A stretch of DNA of 64,000 bases from Streptococcus cuniculi (lineage in GTDB: Bacteria; Bacillota; Bacilli; Lactobacillales; Streptococcaceae). The notes below the pieces were generated by a model. It made no database searches and was not told where the DNA came from. It saw nothing but the letters and a program-made list of their open reading frames with translations. How positions within the stretch are numbered: position 1 is the stretch's first letter; every line of letters starts with the position of its first letter. The stretch covers positions 62,001 through 126,000 of the forward strand of contig NZ_SPPD01000004.1 of the NCBI RefSeq assembly GCF_004570575.1. Reading direction: 5' to 3'. The translations under genes and the position numbers were made by a program. Below are positions 26,720-36,482 of the stretch, piece by piece.

Positions 26720-27048
26720 TACAGTCGCTTTTTCACGCCTTCATATCCTGTGGTGTGGAATTGTATTCGAGCTAAAAGTCACTATGAAAAAGATAGATTT
26801 CCTCGTGTTCATCGAACACATCGTCAATCTCCTATTTTCATTAGGACTTTTTTAACGCTCTCACGACTTAGACGAACACGGGCTAAACTCTGTGCGAAAA
26901 AGAGACGCAGATGTTATCGCTTTAGCGAGTTGCAGTTATAAATAAATGCCTTTAGGGATTAGGCTGAAAACCTCCACGGGAGCTTTTCACTCGTCATGTT
27001 TCCTAATTTTCAGTCGCTTTTTTCACGCCCTCGTATTTTATGACAGTC
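26720..27048. repeat. two tandem mosaic hairpin repeats upstream of ulaG
   Basis: First unit: ATTCGAGCTAAAAGTCACTATGAAAAAGATAG ... TCTCCTATTTTCATTAGGACTTTTTTAACGCTCTCACGACTTA. Second unit: GGGCTAAACTCTGTGCGAAAAAG ... CCTAATTTTCAGTCGCTTTTTTCACGCCCTCGTATTTTA. Shown in short pieces, these share end modules with the repeats at 21270, 39953, 48020 and 56060. Interiors differ and hold small hairpins such as GTGTTCATCGAACAC. Confidence 0.7.
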
Positions 27049-27053
27049 CAGCT

Positions 27054-27111
27054 GTGAACACATACCTGTGTTTTATTTGGTCTTTTTGTGGAGGAATGAA
27101 AGCGTTATACT
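27054..27111 (+). promoter_or_regulatory. ulaG promoter with ula operator and cre-like site
   Basis: 35 of 36 bases at 27054-27089 are identical to the ulaA upstream block, including AACACA-TACC-TGTGTT and the weak -35 TTTTTG (27083-27088). TATACT (27106-27111) follows at the same 17-base spacing. TGAAAGCGTTATAC (27097-27110) is a cre-like site. Confidence 0.82.
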
Positions 27112-27144
27112 ATGACTATACATAAGCTATCAGGAGGAACTATT

Positions 27145-28236
27145 ATGGCAAAAGTAAATGAAATTACAAGAGAATCTTGGATTTTAAGCACATTCCCAGA
27201 ATGGGGAACATGGCTCAATGAGGAAATCGAAGAAGAAGTGGTTCCAGAAGGAAACTTCTCGATGTGGTGGTTGGGCAACTGTGGAATTTGGCTCAAAACA
27301 CCGGGCGGTGCAAACATTGTTATGGATCTTTGGTCAGCGCGTGGTAAATCAACGAAGAAAGTAAAAGACATGGTTCGTGGACACCAAATGGCAAATATGG
27401 CAGGCGTTCGCAAACTCCAACCAAACTTGCGCGTGCAGCCAATGGTTATTGATCCATTTGCCATCAATGAATTGGACTACTATCTTGTGTCTCACTTCCA
27501 TAGTGACCATATTGACATCAATACGGCAGCAGCTATTGTGAACAATCCTAAATTAGACCATGTGAAATTTGTCGGCCCTTACGAGTGTGGCGAAATCTGG
27601 AAGAAGTGGGGGGTTCCGGAAGAGCGTATTATCATTGTAAAACCAGGTGATAGCTTTGAAATCAAGGATATGACGGTTCATGCGGTAGAATCTTTTGACC
27701 GTACGTGCTTGGTGACCCTTCCAGTAGAAGGTGCAGATGCCCAAGATGGTGAATTGGCTGGACTTGCGGTGACAGATGAAGAAATGGCGCGCAAGGCTGT
27801 AAACTATGTCTTTGAGACACCGGGTGGAACAGTATACCATGGTGCGGACTCTCACTTCTCAAACTACTTTGCTAAACATGGACGTGACTTTAAGATTGAT
27901 GTTGCCTTGAACAACTATGGTGAGAACCCACTTGGAATCCAAGACAAGATGACGTCAATTGACCTTCTTCGCATGGCTGAAAATCTTCGTGCTAAGGTTA
28001 TCATCCCAGTTCACTATGACATCTGGTCAAACTTTATGGCTTCAACTGATGAAATCCTAGAATTGTGGAAGATGAGAAAAGAACGTCTGCAATACCAATT
28101 CCACCCGTTCATCTGGGAAGTCGGTGGTAAGTACACCTATCCAATGGATCAAGATCGTATTGAATACCATCACCCACGCGGATTTGATGATTGCTTCTTA
28201 GAAGATTCCAATATCCAATTTAAGGCATTGCTATAA
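27145..28236 (+). CDS. ulaG: L-ascorbate-6-phosphate lactonase (UlaG)
   Basis: 363 residues from the ATG at 27145, after AGGAGG; an 11-codon longer frame is less likely. Metallo-beta-lactamase fold with [13 protein letters not shown] (HxHxDH), [12 protein letters not shown] and [10 protein letters not shown] supplying metal ligands. It opens the lactone ring of L-ascorbate 6-phosphate to give 3-keto-L-gulonate 6-phosphate, the UlaD substrate. It is separated from ulaABCDEF by relBE and repeats but shares the same operator. Confidence 0.95.
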   Translation: MAKVNEITRESWILSTFPEWGTWLNEEIEEEVVPEGNFSMWWLGNCGIWLKTPGGANIVMDLWSARGKSTKKVKDMVRGHQMANMAGVRKLQPNLRVQPMVIDPFAINELDYYLVSHFHSDHIDINTAAAIVNNPKLDHVKFVGPYECGEIWKKWGVPEERIIIVKPGDSFEIKDMTVHAVESFDRTCLVTLPVEGADAQDGELAGLAVTDEEMARKAVNYVFETPGGTVYHGADSHFSNYFAKHGRDFKIDVALNNYGENPLGIQDKMTSIDLLRMAENLRAKVIIPVHYDIWSNFMASTDEILELWKMRKERLQYQFHPFIWEVGGKYTYPMDQDRIEYHHPRGFDDCFLEDSNIQFKALL

Positions 28237-28390
28237 GATTGGGTAGTAGACACGTTTATTCATGGGTTGTGATTGTACCTAGTGTCCTGTTTTCGTCTTC
28301 ATCATTTATTTTTACCATGCAGTCAAACTCCTAGAGGAGCGAAAACAATCATTTGAATCTAGGTATTCACGGTTCTAAATAGCAATTAAA

Positions 28391-28418
28391 AGAAGGGGCA
28401 TACTCCCTTCTTTTTTTG
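28391..28418 (+). terminator. terminator of ulaG
   Basis: AGAAGGGG-CATA-CTCCCTTCT followed by a T run. No gene is seen between 28237 and 28606. Confidence 0.85.
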
Positions 28419-28606
28419 TAAAGCTGAATGGTGCATAATATCAGCTTTTAGAAAAATAATTAGCATGTTTTTACAAGAATAAATTGACAAACCACTCAAA
28501 AGTAGTCACAATAAAAAGCAAACAAAAATATAGTTGTTTTGCTTTAAAATACGTGGTAAAATAGAATTATAGCCTATATTGAGTTTAGAAAACGTGTGCT
28601 GTCTCG

Positions 28607-29047
28607 TTGTGGGAAGGGCAGTATGCGATAGCTTTGAAGTTAGCAGACGACGCAGAGTCTCGTCAGCTTGTTGGTCGCCACCAGTATGTGATGGAAGAAA
28701 CACCAGGTCGTGGTTTAGTTCATCTTGAGGAAGTTGAGATCTTCCAAGTCGCCCTTCCAGTTTATGCCAAAGACTCTTGTGATCTTGTGCAGACTATACA
28801 GTATGAGGCTAAGGAAATGGCTAGCGATTGGACAGGAACGGTACCAGTAGGTATACCGATTATGCCTGAAACGTTATCTTTTGAGAGTTTTCAAGCAATG
28901 TCATCTGTTCAAGCGAGTATTGTGCGCGGGGATTGGCCACTAGAGTTAGAATTTTTGGATGTAGATAGTGTTGGCTTGTCTCTCAAACGCTTCAAACATT
29001 TAGTCTATCTGTCAGATAGAGCTGAACAGGTACAGGCTCATTTGTAA
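28607..29047 (+). pseudogene. C-terminal fragment of EssC, type VII secretion ATPase
   Basis: 146 codons opening at a TTG with no ribosome site. ALKLADDAESRQLVGRHQY, EETPGRGLVHLEEVEIFQVALPV and VPVGIPIMPETLSFESF match the end of the last FtsK/SpoIIIE domain of EssC, followed by its variable tail (SIVRGDWPLELEFLDVDSVGLSL). More than 1,200 upstream residues are missing, so it is a remnant. It is joined directly to an effector C-terminal fragment. Confidence 0.75.
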
Positions 29048-29367
29048 AAGGAAGTGGAGTTAAGGGAGCGGCGAAGAGTGTCGGTCTTTTTGGAGGTACA
29101 ATGGCTGTCCTAGATGGCGTGACTACTTATTTTGAGCGCGTAGATCAATATGGGGCTACGAGTGCTGCCATTGACGGCGTTGCACATACGGGAACAGCAG
29201 TAGGGGCTATGTATGTGGGAGCGGCGATAGGATCTATCATTCCAATACCAGTTGTTGGTACAATTGCAGGTGCTGTTGCGGGATATGTATTTGGTGGGAT
29301 AGTGAATACTTTATATGATGGTTTTGTCCGTAATGATTGGGATGGAGATAATTGGGCATTATGGTAA
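29048..29367 (+). pseudogene. C-terminal end of an LXG-type effector with glycine-zipper domain
   Basis: The open frame extends upstream of the first Met (VKGSGVKGAAKSVGLFGGTMAVLDGV), showing that an N-terminal part was lost. The C-terminus is a glycine-zipper membrane segment (AVGAMYVGAAIGSIIPIPVVGTIAGAVAGYVFGGIVNTLYDGFV) ending DGDNWALW. Glycine-zipper tails are known in streptococcal pore-forming type VII toxins of TelE type. No LXG domain remains, and the frame begins immediately after the EssC fragment stop. Confidence 0.6.
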
Positions 29368-30076
29368 TGATATTAAAAAAAATTATTTATATAGGTGAAT
29401 CTGGGGAAGGTGCGGTTTACTTTGATACAGAGCGCAATTTGGCTCTCTCAGCACCTAAAAGTAAGTTACTCAATACGGATGAAGCAGGTCTGACCAATTA
29501 CTTTATTCCTATATTGGTTGGGTTTCTTATAGTAGGAGGTTCAGGGCTTGGTTTTTTTACAGTTGCCAATCCTTTCAGTGGCTATTATAGTTATGAAACT
29601 TTAATCTTCTTAGTGTTTGCTTGGATCTTTGAATTTATCGGTATGGTTTGGCTCTTAGAAAGAGCCTTATATAAAAACGTTAAACAGGCTCAGCCGACTG
29701 ACAAACAAAATTTTAGGTCAGCTGTCTACGGAAATCTTCTTTGGAATAATTTTAGTGACAAGAGGGTGACTGTAGGAAAAAAATAGTTGCATGGGTATTT
29801 GTTTTGATGATACTAATAGCAAATGTTGGGCTTATTCTTATTTTTCAGAAAATGCTTCTTCCTTTAATCAATAATGGTGAGAAAATTGGAAGTGAAATTA
29901 TTATGATATTTTTGTGGGGGATTATGCCATTTTGTTTAATACTTCTTATTTGGCAAAACAATCCTATCCGCTTTTTCAATATCGTTGAAAAGTATCAGAA
30001 ACGGCAAATTAAGTGGGGCAAAGATATGAGAAACGATAATATTGAATCAACTAAAGGGAGGAGTCAAAATGAATAG
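29352..30076 (+). pseudogene. membrane protein, likely effector immunity protein, split in an A7 tract
   Basis: The first frame (29352-29786) overlaps the effector end and encodes two membrane helices (FIPILVGFLIVGGSGLGFF; LIFLVFAWIFEFIGMVWLL). It ends at TAG after GGAAAAAAA (29775-29783). Shifting by -1 there continues IVAWVFVLMILIANVGLILI and IMIFLWGIMPFCLILLIW to 30076. Together this is one four-helix protein of about 240 residues. Its place after a pore-forming effector suggests immunity. Loss of one A, or -1 slippage at A-AAA-AAA, would explain the split. Confidence 0.6.
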
Positions 30077-30367
30077 ACAAATTTTACCGCTAGGTAGTGT
30101 GGTTCTTTAAACAATGGAGATGGAACAGAGTTGATGGTGATAGCTCGCGCTAGCGTTGTTCTTGAACAAGACAGAGAAGTCTATTATGATTATGGAGCTG
30201 TGATTATCCCGCAAGGCATGGTAACACCAGAACACGTTTTCTTTTTCAACAGGGAGAATGTAGAAACAGTTGTCTTTAGAGGATTTGAAAATGAAGCAGA
30301 GCGAGACTTTGCAGGACGTTATGATGAAATGATTGCTCACTCATCCTATTCAAAAGGCGAAGTTTAG
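30069..30367 (+). pseudogene. DUF4176 protein, frameshifted near its start
   Basis: MNRQILPLGSVVL reads from 30069, then a stop arises at CTTTAAAC (30106 region). Adding one T restores LNNGDGTELMVIARASVVLEQ... to 30367. The LPLGSVVLL...MVIAR pattern is the DUF4176 family, found with type VII secretion effectors. It overlaps the preceding membrane protein gene by 8 bases, so it belonged to the same cassette. Confidence 0.7.
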
Positions 30368-30466
30368 TATTTTGAAAGCAGAAATCTTTCTAGTAAACTA
30401 ACTGGTGGAAGTTCGATTTCTATTCAACAGTCTAATGCCTATCAAAAATTGCCTAAATAACGATTT

Positions 30467-30493
30467 ATCCAGACAGGCTCAACTTGTCTGGAT
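30467..30493 (+). terminator. hairpin after the type VII remnant
   Basis: ATCCAGACA-GGCTCAACT-TGTCTGGAT is a 9-base-pair stem at the end of the remnant. The frame just before it (30368-30460) reads without known homology. Confidence 0.6.
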
Positions 30494-30776
30494 ATTTGGT
30501 ATACTGATAGCGTAAGAGGTGCAACGCTTGCCATGTCTGTTTCGGCTTATTGTAAGGGTGTAAAGGGCTATCAGAAGGAACCACTCGGTTCCTTACAATT
30601 GCTAATTGTAGGATAGTCCGAGCCTTAGTCCTCTCCTAATAAATGACTGTTCAGCAAGGGGAATGAAGGAGGTCAGAGTTTGCTTTTTAAGGAGCATGGT
30701 GCTGGTTGACGGTCTCTCTTTTTAAACTTGAAGAATAAGACGGAAAAAAGAGGCTGAGTAAAAGTCTTAAAAGTAG

Positions 30777-30826
30777 AAAATAGCTTAGAATTGCGTTATC
30801 AGAAACGTTGATTCTAAGCTATTTTT
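30777..30826. terminator. hairpin in the 30.4-31.1 kb gap
   Basis: AAAATAGCTTAGAAT pairs with ATTCTAAGCTATTTT, giving A-rich and T-rich flanks that could terminate from both sides. It is preceded by AGAGGCTGAG, a motif common before streptococcal terminators. Confidence 0.6.
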
Positions 30827-30845
30827 ATTATTCAAATGATAATTG

Positions 30846-31005
30846 GAAGGCTAATGCTCTTCAAAAATCAAACGAATACCGTGTCAACTCAGCTTGGTGA
30901 CCGCCAGTATTCAAGGGGGCTAGCGTTGCTAGCTCTATTTCCCAGCGCAAAAGGTAGAACATACCTCTTGAGCTGGGCTACTTTTGATGTTTGTTGGGTA
31001 TAAAA
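30846..31005. repeat. degenerate BOX-like element
   Basis: GCTCTTCAAAAATCAAACGAATACC followed by CGTGTCAACTCAGCTTGG resembles the boxA segment in reverse relative to 15314. GGCTAGCGTTGCTAGC lies inside. The right end is not clear. No gene was found in 30500-31068. Confidence 0.45.
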
Positions 31006-31068
31006 TGGTAGTTTTTGCCCAGCCTTTTTTCTTATTGGGTAGGTTGTTCGTTGCAAACGGTGAGAGTC

Positions 31069-33447
31069 CTAGCGGTTGAGTGGTTCCCACTTCCAGTTTT
31101 GTACTTCAGGAATATCGTCACCGTGTTCACGGATGTATTCCTTGTGGTAGGCAACGGTTTGATCCATTTTCTCTGCAAATGCTTGTGCTTCTTGTCCAAG
31201 TGCAGCAAGAGCGGCGTCTTGTGCTAAGTGGAATCGATCTAGTTCAGACATGACACGCATATCAAATGGAGTTGTGATGTCACCATTTTCGCGGTAGCCA
31301 TGAACATGAAGATTGTGGTTGTGACGTCTGAAGAAGATGTCACGGATCATTCCTTCGTAAGCATGGAAGGCGAAGATGATAGGTTTGTCTGTTGTAAAGA
31401 CTGCATCGAATTCTTCATCAGAAAGACCACGTGGATCGAGCTCTGGATGGCGAAGTTTCAAGATGTCCACAACGTTGACGAAGCGAATCTTCAAGTCAGG
31501 GAATGCTTTGTGGAGAATGGAAATAGCAGCGAGAGCTTCTAAGTTTGGCTCTGTTCCTGCAGCAGCAAATACCACATCAGGCTCTTCCTCTGCGGATACT
31601 GTTGATGCCCAGTCGATGACCTTATACCCTTTTTCAATCAATTCTTCTGCCTCTGCTACTGAGTAGAATTGAGGGCGAGGATGTTTTGAGGTAACCACTA
31701 AGTTGATGACATCTTCATCTTTGAAGGCCTTGTCCATGACAGCCAAGAGGCTGTTGGTGTCAGCTGGGAGATATTCGCGGATATATTCTGGTGTTTTTTC
31801 AGATAAGTGAGTGAGAATCCCTGGATCTTGGTGGGTGTAGCCATTGTGGTCTTGTTGGAATACAGTTGATGTCGCAATCAAGTTGAGTGCAGGGTAATTT
31901 TTACGCCAGGTTGTGTGTGTCTTGGATTTTCGTAACCATTTGAAATGTTGCGTAATCATGGTATCTACGACACGGAGGAATGATTCATAAGAAGCAAAGA
32001 ACCCGTGGCGACCTGTCAATACATATCCTTCCAACAGTCCTTCAGCTTGGTGCTCTGATAATTGAGAGTCGATGACACGACCAACTGGGCTGAGCCACTC
32101 ATCATAGCTTTCTTTGCGACGACCAAGCCATTGGCGATTGGTTTTAGTAAAGACAGCATTGAGACGGTTTGATTTTGTTTCGTCTGGTCCAAAAACGCGG
32201 AAATTATCAGGATTTGCTTCCACTAAATCAGCAACATATTTCCCAAATTCAATCATGTCTTGCGCAAGGATGCTACCCGGTGTTTCAATATCAAAGGCAT
32301 GTTTTTTCCAGTCAGCAGTATTCATCGGTTTGATAACACCAGCGTTGGTGATTGGATTCATTGACATGCGGCGCTCACCTTTAGGTGAGATTTCAGCAAT
32401 TTCTGGGAGTAATGTTCCGTTTTCGTCGAACAATTCTTCAGGACGATAGCTATGCAACCAGTCAAGGAGGGCATCGATATGTTCCATATGGTGTGCATCA
32501 ACAGGAATTGGTACTTGGTGAGCACGGAATCCACCCTCAATTGGAGTACCTTCCCAGGCTTTTGGACCGGTCCATCCTTTTGGAATACGGGCAATAATCA
32601 CTGGCCAAGCAGGCATCGTTGCTTTTTCAGCAGCTCCTTTGCGTGCTTCTGCTTGCAGAGCTTGAATCATTTCAACGGCGCTATCAATGGTGTTAGCCAT
32701 TGCTTGATGGGCTGCTTCAAAGTTTGAACTTGTCACATCGACAAAGATTGGGCTCCAACCCAATCCTTTGAAGAAGTGAGCCAATTCTTCATCTGTTTTT
32801 CGCTCTAAAATAGTAGGATTGTGGATTTTTCCACCGTTGAGATAAAGGATCGGTAAAACGGCACCATCGTTGACGGGGTTAATAAAGGTATTTGCAAACC
32901 ATCCAGCCATCAATGGCCCTGTTTCTGCCTCCCCGTCTCCGATGACAGTTGCTGCGATAATGTTTGGATTGTCTAAGACAGATCCTGCAGCGTGAGAGAG
33001 AGCATAGCCGAGTTCTCCACCTTCATGAATAGAACCGGGTGTTTCAGGAGCCGCATGAGAGGCAATTCCTCCAGGGAATGAGAAAATCTTACATAGTTTT
33101 TGGAAGCCTTCTTCCGTTTGTGGAATATCAGGGTTGAGTTCTGTATAACTTCCATCAAGGTAGGAATTTGCCACCATGACTTGTCCACCATGACCGGGAC
33201 CTTCAATGTAGAACATGTTCAAGTTGTATTTATTGATTGCACGATTGAGGTGGGCATAAATGAAGTTTTGCCCCGGAACAGTTCCCCAGTGTCCGATTGG
33301 GTGAGCTTTCAAATCGTTTTCGACTACTTCGCGTTTGAGCAAAGGATTGTCTTTTAAGTACATTTGAGCGGCTGAAATATAGTTAGCAGCGCGCCACCAA
33401 GCGTCCACTTTAGCAAGATATTCTGGTGAATCAAATAAATGTGTCAT
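31069..33447 (-). CDS. xfp: xylulose-5-phosphate/fructose-6-phosphate phosphoketolase
   Basis: 792 residues, full family length. Thiamine diphosphate-binding block [19 protein letters not shown], HxG motifs [11 protein letters not shown] and EGPGHGGQ, and [17 protein letters not shown] mark it as phosphoketolase. It splits xylulose 5-phosphate into acetyl phosphate and glyceraldehyde 3-phosphate. D-xylulose 5-phosphate from the Ula route and from tkt is its natural feed. It is monocistronic and divergent from the galactitol operon. Confidence 0.97.
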   Translation of the reverse strand: MTHLFDSPEYLAKVDAWWRAANYISAAQMYLKDNPLLKREVVENDLKAHPIGHWGTVPGQNFIYAHLNRAINKYNLNMFYIEGPGHGGQVMVANSYLDGSYTELNPDIPQTEEGFQKLCKIFSFPGGIASHAAPETPGSIHEGGELGYALSHAAGSVLDNPNIIAATVIGDGEAETGPLMAGWFANTFINPVNDGAVLPILYLNGGKIHNPTILERKTDEELAHFFKGLGWSPIFVDVTSSNFEAAHQAMANTIDSAVEMIQALQAEARKGAAEKATMPAWPVIIARIPKGWTGPKAWEGTPIEGGFRAHQVPIPVDAHHMEHIDALLDWLHSYRPEELFDENGTLLPEIAEISPKGERRMSMNPITNAGVIKPMNTADWKKHAFDIETPGSILAQDMIEFGKYVADLVEANPDNFRVFGPDETKSNRLNAVFTKTNRQWLGRRKESYDEWLSPVGRVIDSQLSEHQAEGLLEGYVLTGRHGFFASYESFLRVVDTMITQHFKWLRKSKTHTTWRKNYPALNLIATSTVFQQDHNGYTHQDPGILTHLSEKTPEYIREYLPADTNSLLAVMDKAFKDEDVINLVVTSKHPRPQFYSVAEAEELIEKGYKVIDWASTVSAEEEPDVVFAAAGTEPNLEALAAISILHKAFPDLKIRFVNVVDILKLRHPELDPRGLSDEEFDAVFTTDKPIIFAFHAYEGMIRDIFFRRHNHNLHVHGYRENGDITTPFDMRVMSELDRFHLAQDAALAALGQEAQAFAEKMDQTVAYHKEYIREHGDDIPEVQNWKWEPLNR

Positions 33448-33653
33448 GATTCAGTCTCCTTTATCTATTATTGTATTTTATTTCACATGATAACTATATC
33501 ATCTTATGAAAGCCCTGTCAAAGCCTGAAAACATTTTTGAAAACAAAAGGAAAAGAAAGGAAAGATTTGAAATATCAAGGTCTGAGATTTTTTGTTTTTG
33601 AAAACAACCGATATAATATCATTACTTCCAGATTAATGTGGAAGTAAGTTGAC

Positions 33654-33682
33654 TTTGATACTAAAAACGCTTACATTATAAT
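33654..33682 (+). promoter_or_regulatory. gat operon promoter overlapped by a cre site
   Basis: TTTGAT (33654-33659) and TATAAT (33677-33682) are 17 bases apart. TAAAAACGCTTACA (33662-33675) between them matches cre at all but one key base. CcpA binding here would block RNA polymerase. Confidence 0.7.
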
Positions 33683-33709
33683 GATACATGTAACAGGGGG
33701 AGGTTCGAC

Positions 33710-35638
33710 TTGAATCCTAGACAAACTAATATTCTGAGAGATCTCATGGCTGCGAACGATTATGTAACAGCGCAGGACTTATCATCTAAATACGCCGTTT
33801 CAACCAAAACAGCTTATGCAGACTTACAGATTATTAACGAGGAACTGTCATCTTTTGGTGTTACGATCGAAAAAACACCACGCCGTGGTATTCGATTACA
33901 GGTTGGACAAAATGACAAGAGAAAAATCTTGGAGTTTGTGGAACAAAGTAATCATGATGGCATGGATGAAGATTCTCAATTTCATAGAGAATGCGACTTA
34001 TTAAAAGAACTCATTCTAGGCAGTGGCACGATTGATGTGCTGGACTGGTCTGTAGGTCATTTCATCAGCGAAGCCTCTATTCGCCGAGATTTAGAACGAC
34101 TGGAACAGTATTTAAAGGCTTATCAGGTCTCACTGATGAAGAAGAGTGGTCGAGTGTCTCTGGTTGGACAAGAAGAGGATATTAGAAAATTTTTCCGAGA
34201 TTTTATCATTCAACATTTTGATTTGAGTAGCTTGCAGTATGAGGAAGGCCTTGCGCACTTTTTCCCCTCTAAGCTGATTAGGAATGTGGTAGAAAGTGTC
34301 AAAAAATCTTCTAATTTCTATCATTTTAGAACATCTGAACAATATCGAGTGTATCTAGTCTTAGATTTACTGATTAGTGTCAAGCGGTATCTTCAGGGAC
34401 ATGCGATGGTAGAGTCGAATGTGAGCGTGGGTGTTGAAAACCTTCAACAATATGAAGTCTACATCATCGCAGGAGAATTACTCAGTCAGTCAACGGGTAT
34501 TGCCATGAATCTGATTACAGATGCAGAGATTCGAAACATTTGCTACACGCTTTTATCCGTGGGCTATGAAACGGAAATGGTTCAGCAATCGGATCTTAAA
34601 AAGATGGTTGAGCAGTTTATTGCCAGAGTATCTGAACTATCTGGTGTTGATTTTCGCTCGGATGAGCACCTGTTTCAAATGTTGGTCAATCATACACAAC
34701 CGATGATTTATCGTCTGAAGAGTGGCATTAACATCAAAAATCAGATTACAGAAAATATAAAGACGAGATACAGTGCTCTCTATTATATTGTCTGGCTCGC
34801 ATCGAAATCTCTATCAGAAAAGTATGCTGTTGAGTTCTTTGATGCAGAAATTGCCTTTCTTACCATCTATTTTGAGATTTCGGTGGAGAAGATGACGACG
34901 CCGTTGACCATCTATGTGATTTGTCCGCATGGTCTAGCGACTTCTGAATTAATTATGAGTTCCTTACGTCGTACAATCTCTAATTTTGATCATTTGATCA
35001 ACATGGATATGAGGGAATTGACAGAAGAAAAGCTCCAGCAAGCGGATTTGATTATTAGTTCCATCCACTTAGAGCCATTTTCGATTGACTATATTCAAGT
35101 GAGTCCAATTGTGACAGATGAGGAATTAGAGATTATCCAACACGCCTACTCGAGTTTGACTAAGGGGAACCGCAACATGTTGTCTGCCATTCACGACAAC
35201 AAGAGTTTCTCAAAGTCAGTGATTCGGGATTTGGTACAGACCAATATTTTACTTCATCAGTCCTGTCAATCTGTGGAAGACTGCATTCGGAAAATGGTTG
35301 GAAAAACATCGCTACGAAATCAGCGTAACAAGCGTTTCCTAGAATCAGTCCTAGCGAGAGAAAAGCTGGGAAGTACCAGCGTGTATACGGGAATTGCCTT
35401 ACCTCATGCTGATCCTGCTTTTGTAGCAGAGTCCCAACTGGTTATCATGACCCTCGATAAACCCATCTTATGGGGGCAAAATATGGTGAAGGTTGTGGTG
35501 CTGATAGCGATTGCAGAAAAAGATGAGGGACTATATAAGAAAGCACTGATCAGTTTATACTCAAAAATTGATAGTACAGACTACATTGATACCTTGCATG
35601 CCATCGAAAATCAAGCTGATTTCATCGATTGTCTGTAA
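33710..35638 (+). CDS. BglG-family PRD regulator of the galactitol operon
   Basis: 642 residues starting at TTG after GGGGGAGG. N-terminal HTH (ILRDLMAANDYVTAQDLSSKYAVSTKTAYADLQII), second HTH, two PRDs (about 180-400), IIB-Gat-like domain with Cys (IYVICPHGLATSELIMSSL) and C-terminal IIA domain with His (VYTGIALPHADPAF). All phosphorylation domains are intact. It is first in the gat operon and likely activates it when galactitol is being transported. Confidence 0.88.
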   Translation: MNPRQTNILRDLMAANDYVTAQDLSSKYAVSTKTAYADLQIINEELSSFGVTIEKTPRRGIRLQVGQNDKRKILEFVEQSNHDGMDEDSQFHRECDLLKELILGSGTIDVLDWSVGHFISEASIRRDLERLEQYLKAYQVSLMKKSGRVSLVGQEEDIRKFFRDFIIQHFDLSSLQYEEGLAHFFPSKLIRNVVESVKKSSNFYHFRTSEQYRVYLVLDLLISVKRYLQGHAMVESNVSVGVENLQQYEVYIIAGELLSQSTGIAMNLITDAEIRNICYTLLSVGYETEMVQQSDLKKMVEQFIARVSELSGVDFRSDEHLFQMLVNHTQPMIYRLKSGINIKNQITENIKTRYSALYYIVWLASKSLSEKYAVEFFDAEIAFLTIYFEISVEKMTTPLTIYVICPHGLATSELIMSSLRRTISNFDHLINMDMRELTEEKLQQADLIISSIHLEPFSIDYIQVSPIVTDEELEIIQHAYSSLTKGNRNMLSAIHDNKSFSKSVIRDLVQTNILLHQSCQSVEDCIRKMVGKTSLRNQRNKRFLESVLAREKLGSTSVYTGIALPHADPAFVAESQLVIMTLDKPILWGQNMVKVVVLIAIAEKDEGLYKKALISLYSKIDSTDYIDTLHAIENQADFIDCL

Positions 35639-35663
35639 GAAATATAAAAAGGAGATTGAAACA

Positions 35664-36140
35664 ATGACGGAAGCTATTAAGTTATCTGATTATCTGAATG
35701 AGTCGTTGATTTTTACACAAAAACACTATTCTTCTAACAAGGAATTGTTCACAGAAGTCTCAACGGTTGCTTTTGAAAAAGGGTATGTACGAGAAGATTT
35801 CTTAGAGCGTGTACAACGGCGAGAAGAGACGTTTCCAACGGGGATTCAATTGGAGAATTTTGGAGTGGCGATTCCCCATACGGATGCTGAATGTGTCCAT
35901 AAGGAATTTGTGGCAGTCATCACCAACACAGAGCCAGTTGAGTTCAAGAGTATGGAGGACTTGAGTCAAACAGTTGCAGTCAATATCGTATTTGTGCTTG
36001 GCTTGAACCAGCCTCATGCTCAGTTAGAGATGCTTCAATCGTTGATGGGCTTGTTGCAAAATCCAGATGTATTAGCTCAACTCTTAGCTGCTGAAACAAC
36101 AGAGCAGCTACTGACTATCGTAAAAAATAATAATTTATAA
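35664..36140 (+). CDS. gatA: PTS galactitol EIIA
   Basis: 158 residues from the ATG at 35664, after AAAGGAG; a longer frame overlapping the regulator is a shadow. IIA fold with the active His in FGVAIPHTDAECV. It delivers phosphate from HPr to GatB. Co-transcribed, 25 bases after the regulator. Confidence 0.9.
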   Translation: MTEAIKLSDYLNESLIFTQKHYSSNKELFTEVSTVAFEKGYVREDFLERVQRREETFPTGIQLENFGVAIPHTDAECVHKEFVAVITNTEPVEFKSMEDLSQTVAVNIVFVLGLNQPHAQLEMLQSLMGLLQNPDVLAQLLAAETTEQLLTIVKNNNL

Positions 36141-36160
36141 CATATAAAGGAGAACAGCTT

Positions 36161-36454
36161 ATGGCTAAACTTAAAGTATTGGTTGCATGTGGTGCAGGAA
36201 TCGCTACATCAACAGTGGTAATGAAACGTGTAGAAGATTTGTTTAAATCGAACAACATTGATGTCGATATTATTCAAATCAAGATCGCAGAAGCAAAAGC
36301 AAGAGAAGCAGATGCAGACATGTTGATCACAACAACTCTTCTACTAGGTGAATTTAGTATTCCAGCAATCAAAGCGATGGGATACTTAACAGGTATTAAT
36401 GCAGATAAAGTAGACGAACAAGTCTTAGAAGCTGCACGTTCAATTTTAGGATAA
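36161..36454 (+). CDS. gatB: PTS galactitol EIIB
   Basis: 97-residue domain with P-loop phospho-Cys in VLVACGAGIATSTVVMKRVE. Standard GatB length. Twenty bases after gatA. Confidence 0.93.
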   Translation: MAKLKVLVACGAGIATSTVVMKRVEDLFKSNNIDVDIIQIKIAEAKAREADADMLITTTLLLGEFSIPAIKAMGYLTGINADKVDEQVLEAARSILG

Positions 36455-36482
36455 AAATAACAAAATAAAAGGAGATGAGACA

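Noticed and set aside
26750-26941. 63-codon frame rich in Arg
   Set aside because: It lies wholly in repeat sequence and has no ribosome site.
26720-27048. Possible CRISPR array
   Set aside because: Repeats are palindromic, of variable length and have no regular spacers; no cas genes are present.
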